Positions 61,694-64,000 of a stretch of 64,000 nucleotides of DNA are shown piece by piece. This stretch comes from Microbacterium sp. Marseille-Q6965. GTDB lineage: Bacteria > Actinomycetota > Actinomycetes > Actinomycetales > Microbacteriaceae. The translations under genes and the position numbers were made by a program. The notes beneath the pieces were generated by a model. That model did no database searches. It had not been told where the DNA came from and was given only the letters and a program-made list of their open reading frames with translations. Every line of letters starts with the position of its first letter. The stretch's first letter is position 1. Where the stretch lies: assembly GCF_946151065.1 (NCBI RefSeq), contig NZ_CAMGZA010000004.1:124001-188000 (forward strand). The letters run 5' to 3'.

Positions 61694-61842
61694 GCGGCAT
61701 CGCGATCCTGTTCTTCGTCATCGCCGCCGTGCTCGTGTGGGGCGGACTGGCGGCGTCCATCATCTTCCTCGTGCGCCGCCCCGAGGTGGCGTCGTACCCC
61801 GAGGGCGGAGCCGACGACGGCCGCGACGAGGACGAGCTGTAA
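61690..61842 (+). CDS. metS: Small subunit of the methionine/alanine NSS importer (MetS-like)
   Basis: 50 residues: one membrane helix (IAILFFVIAAVLVWGGLAAS), then RRPEVASYPEGGADD, an acidic cytoplasmic tail. The ATG overlaps the stop of metP by 4 bases. MetS is needed for MetP activity in C. glutamicum; the same role is likely here. Confidence 0.85.
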   Translation: MSGIAILFFVIAAVLVWGGLAASIIFLVRRPEVASYPEGGADDGRDEDEL

Positions 61843-61869
61843 CCCCCGTCGCGACGGCGGAAGGACCGG

Positions 61870-61912
61870 AACGACGAAGGCGCCCGCGGATCGCGCGGGC
61901 GCCTTCGTCGTT
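61870..61912. terminator. Bidirectional terminator metS / SDR
   Basis: Perfect 19-bp arms at 61870-61888 and 61894-61912 (core GACGAAGGCGCCCGCG), 5-base loop, ending 7 bases before the convergent SDR stop. Confidence 0.9.
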
Positions 61913-61918
61913 CGGGCG

Positions 61919-62722
61919 TCAGGCCGCCGACCAGCCGCCGTCCGACGGCAGGATGACACCGTTGAGGTTGGTGGCGTCGTCGGTCAGCAGGAACGTGATC
62001 GACGCGGCCAACTGCGAGGCCTGCGCGATCGAAGGGATCGCCGCCATGCCGCGCTGGATGCGGGGCGCCGCGAACTCGCTGGCGAAGGCGCTCTCGATGT
62101 TCGTGGCGACCGCGCCAGGGGCGACCGCGTTGATCCGCACGCCCGTGAGCGCGTAGAGGTACGCCGAGCTCTTGGTCATGCCGACGACGGCGTGCTTGGA
62201 CGCCGTGTAGGCCGTCCCCGCGGCGGAGCCGCGCAGGCCGGCCTCGCTCGCCACGTTGACGATCGAACCGGCGCCGCGCTCCAGCATGCCGGGCAGCACC
62301 GCCTTCATGAGCTTGAACGAACCCGTGACGTTGACGGCGAAGACCTTCTCCCACAGCGCGGGGTCGATCTCGTGCACCGGCTGCATGCGGTCCATGATCC
62401 CGGCCACGTTCGCGAGGCCGTCGACCCGCTCGCCGGCCGCCGCGACGACCGCGGCAATGGCGGTGTCGTCCGTGATGTCGGCGACGACGGTGACGACGTC
62501 CAACTCGGGGAACTCCGCGGCGAGCCCGTCGAGGCCGGCCCGGTTCATGTCGACGGCGACGACCCTGCCGCCCTCGCGCGCGATGCGCGACGCGGTCGCG
62601 CGGCCGATCCCGGAGCCGGCGCCCGTGACGATGACCGTCCGATCGGCGAACCGGCCGGGCGTGATCGTCTCCTCCCACTGGGCCATCTGGGGTCCCTGGG
62701 CGGCAGCTGCGGCGTCGCTCAT
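61919..62722 (-). CDS. Short-chain dehydrogenase/reductase
   Basis: 267 residues. Cofactor loop TGAGSGIG (33-40), NVAG (105-108), catalytic Ser159 and Y172-x3-K176 (YTASK). The acidic residue after the second strand (VVAVDMN, Asp58) favours NAD over NADP. It oxidises or reduces an alcohol/ketone pair of unknown identity. ATG at 62720-62722 is preceded by AAGGACGCATCGCC; a Met at residue 13 is an alternative. The divergent TetR gene and the dyad at 62806-62823 suggest joint regulation. Confidence 0.92.
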   Translation of the reverse strand: MSDAAAAAQGPQMAQWEETITPGRFADRTVIVTGAGSGIGRATASRIAREGGRVVAVDMNRAGLDGLAAEFPELDVVTVVADITDDTAIAAVVAAAGERVDGLANVAGIMDRMQPVHEIDPALWEKVFAVNVTGSFKLMKAVLPGMLERGAGSIVNVASEAGLRGSAAGTAYTASKHAVVGMTKSSAYLYALTGVRINAVAPGAVATNIESAFASEFAAPRIQRGMAAIPSIAQASQLAASITFLLTDDATNLNGVILPSDGGWSAA

Positions 62723-62805
62723 GGCGATGCGTCCTTTCGATACGCGGCCGGCGGGTCGGTGGTCGCCGTCGACCGAAGGGGTTGCGCCGCCGGGCGGCGA
62801 CGCAA

Positions 62806-62823
62806 CCGGACAGGTGTGTCCGG
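62806..62823. promoter_or_regulatory. Candidate TetR operator between SDR and TetR
   Basis: Perfect dyad CCGGACA-GGTG-TGTCCGG in the 125-base divergent gap, 11 bases upstream of the TetR -10 (TAGTTT). Confidence 0.65.
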
Positions 62824-62834
62824 ATGTTGCGCAC

Positions 62835-62840
62835 TAGTTT
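62835..62840 (+). promoter_or_regulatory. -10 element, leaderless TetR gene
   Basis: TAGTTT followed by 7 bases and the GTG at 62848. Confidence 0.5.
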
Positions 62841-62847
62841 AGTTCGC

Positions 62848-63384
62848 GTGTCCGACCCCTCCAAGACCAACCGAGGACCGGCCGCGGCCCCCGCCAACCG
62901 CCGCGCCCTCATCGCGGCGGCGCGCGAGCTGTTCGCCGAGCAGGGATTCGGTGTGCCGTTCAGCCAGGTGGCCAAGCGCGCCGGCGTCGGTCAGGCGTCG
63001 CTCTACCGGCACTTCCCCGACAAGACCGCCCTCGCCATCGCGGTGTTCGACGAGAACCTCGCCGCGCTGGAGGCGCAGGCGCACGACCTGCGCGGACTGC
63101 TCGAGCTCATCGTGGCGCAGGCGCGCATGTCGGCGTCGCTGCTCGAGGTGCTCGCGCCGACCGCCGACGCCGCCGCCCCGGCGCTCGCGCAGCGCTTGGA
63201 GCGCATTATCGCCGCGATCCTCGAGCGGGAGCGCGCGGCGGGACGCGTGGACGCGTCCATCACCGTGGACGACGTCGCCACCGCCGTCAGCATGGTCGCG
63301 TTCCACACCGCGTTCTCGTCGGAGCACCGCGCGGACGCGGGGCGTGCAGCGATCGCCCTCATCGAGCGGGCCCTGGCGCCGTAG
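62848..63384 (+). CDS. TetR-family transcriptional regulator
   Basis: 178 residues. HTH: RRALIAAARELFAEQGFGVP, FSQVAKRAGVGQASLYRHF and PDKTALAIAVFDENL. The ligand domain is short and Ala-rich. The GTG at 62848 is chosen from the leaderless -10 spacing; an upstream ATG in frame would run through the operator. It is likely to repress the SDR gene and itself through the CCGGACA dyad. Confidence 0.88.
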   Translation: MSDPSKTNRGPAAAPANRRALIAAARELFAEQGFGVPFSQVAKRAGVGQASLYRHFPDKTALAIAVFDENLAALEAQAHDLRGLLELIVAQARMSASLLEVLAPTADAAAPALAQRLERIIAAILERERAAGRVDASITVDDVATAVSMVAFHTAFSSEHRADAGRAAIALIERALAP

Positions 63385-63387
63385 CCT
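63382..63387 (+). promoter_or_regulatory. -10 element, leaderless gene at 63394
   Basis: TAGCCT followed by 6 bases (GGAGGC) and the GTG at 63394. The element begins inside the stop codon of the TetR gene. Confidence 0.55.
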
Positions 63388-63393
63388 GGAGGC

Positions 63394-63870
63394 GTGGATC
63401 CCGTCGCGCTGTTCGAGAACGCGCGCCGCCGGCTCGACCCGGTGCCGCGGGAGGCGCTCGGGCGCTTGGAGGTGCCGGGCCGGTTGCGTCGCGGGCTGGG
63501 TGCGCGCCCCCGGATCGTTCCCGATGGTGAGGCGTGGCGAGTGGGCGTGCTCCTGATCGGGGACGAGGCCGTGTTCGAGGTCGGCGAGGTGCTGCGAGCG
63601 AAGCCGGAGCGGCGACGCGGGTTCACCGCGGAGTCGGCGCGACAGCGCGCGGCGGCGGCGGCGATGTGCGTGCGCGGGGGCTTCGCGGAGGGAACAACCG
63701 TGAACGTCGATCACTCCCCGCTCGACCTCGCGGTCGTCGCCGCAGGCGGCTCGGCGGGCCCCCTCCTCTGGCGCGATGGTGCGCTCCTTGTGCGCTGGAC
63801 GGCGGGCGGGGCGCTCATGCCGTTGGACGCATACCTGCGGGAGCGGATCGCGACGCTGCGCGGCCGCTGA
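63394..63870 (+). CDS. Hypothetical actinobacterial protein
   Basis: 158 residues: MDPVALFENARRRLDPVPRE at the start, then a beta-rich part (IVPDGEAWRVGVLLI), a conserved-looking RGFTAESARQRAAAAAM helix and a C-terminal LLWRDGALLVRW segment. No signal peptide or membrane segment. Rich in Arg. I recognise no family. The start is fixed by the 6-base leaderless spacing. Confidence 0.7.
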   Translation: MDPVALFENARRRLDPVPREALGRLEVPGRLRRGLGARPRIVPDGEAWRVGVLLIGDEAVFEVGEVLRAKPERRRGFTAESARQRAAAAAMCVRGGFAEGTTVNVDHSPLDLAVVAAGGSAGPLLWRDGALLVRWTAGGALMPLDAYLRERIATLRGR

Positions 63871-63944
63871 CGCCGGCATAACGCACATCGCGCGGGGGAG
63901 GGCAAGCCCCTGTCGAAGGGTCCGGCCGGTGTCGAGAGTGGAGG

Positions 63945-64000
63945 CATGCACCATCTCGAGAAGGCGAGGCAGGCCGACGTGAGCGATCCGCACCCGGTTT
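63945..64000 (+). CDS. Possible start of a further gene, cut by the window edge
   Basis: An ATG at 63945 preceded by GTGGAGGC opens a frame (MHHLEKARQADVSDPHPV) that is still open at base 64000. It is too short to judge. Confidence 0.3.

Overview
The window is high-G+C actinobacterial DNA, most likely from Microbacterium or a close relative in the Microbacteriaceae. Supporting signs are the strong G+C bias of nearly all reading frames, ClpC and RadA of actinobacterial type, a CmtR-type cadmium/lead sensor, a MetPS-type importer, surface proteins ending in LAxTG-like signals, and many genes whose start codon lies only 6-8 bases after a TANNNT -10 element, so that their mRNAs should be leaderless.

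Layout. 1-7.4 kb: the C-terminal part of a Na+/H+ antiporter, a DUF2975/XRE pair, a DAACS symporter and a very large secreted phosphodiester glycosidase/phosphoesterase. 7.7-13.8 kb: clpC, two GNAT acetyltransferases (one ArgA-like), a membrane-anchored protein and manganese catalase. 13.8-18.3 kb: an SseB-like protein, metN-metI-metQ and radA. 18.3-23.7 kb: two exported proteins, a DHA2-type MFS pump, and a CmtR-like regulator coupled to a CDF metal exporter. 23.7-29.0 kb: tRNA-Ser(CGA) and a genomic island of about 5.2 kb inserted in its 3' end. 29-34.7 kb: LysR/flavoprotein, TetR/GAPDH and MarR/DUF7882 units. 35-43.7 kb: one giant DUF11-repeat surface protein. 43.8-52.7 kb: hydrolase, flavoprotein, a Met/Cys-rich metal-binding protein, an MHS transporter, ArsR/SRPBCC, a ThrE-like exporter, ArsC and two tiny peptides sharing the motif PSQAEGED. 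52.9-56.1 kb: a CUT1 sugar ABC operon without its ATPase. 56.4-63.9 kb: stress-type genes, two more DUF7882 paralogues, a small alarmone synthetase, metP-metS, an SDR/TetR pair and a hypothetical.

The most unusual part is the island. It is bounded by an exact 18-bp repeat of the tRNA 3' end (23789-23806 and 28979-28996) and has no visible integrase. It carries a non-retron reverse transcriptase of the kind found in phage-defence loci. Upstream of that gene, on the same strand, lie a chimeric DUF262 gene and a multiply frameshifted Abi_2 pseudogene. In the opposite direction run an intact TRAFAC-class GTPase and a small unknown protein that overlaps it by 4 bases. A remnant of a helicase-type PD-(D/E)XK nuclease domain sits at the far end. 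This looks like a defence island that has turned over several times. The GTPase/small-protein pair and the RT are the best candidates for an undescribed system.

Other functional themes are metal and oxidative stress handling (CmtR/CDF, Met/Cys-rich protein, Mn catalase, ArsC, ferritin-like protein), two unrelated methionine uptake systems, and four repressor-gene pairs with palindromic operators at their promoters. All positions come from reading the sequence. No database search was run, so family names rest on recognised motifs.
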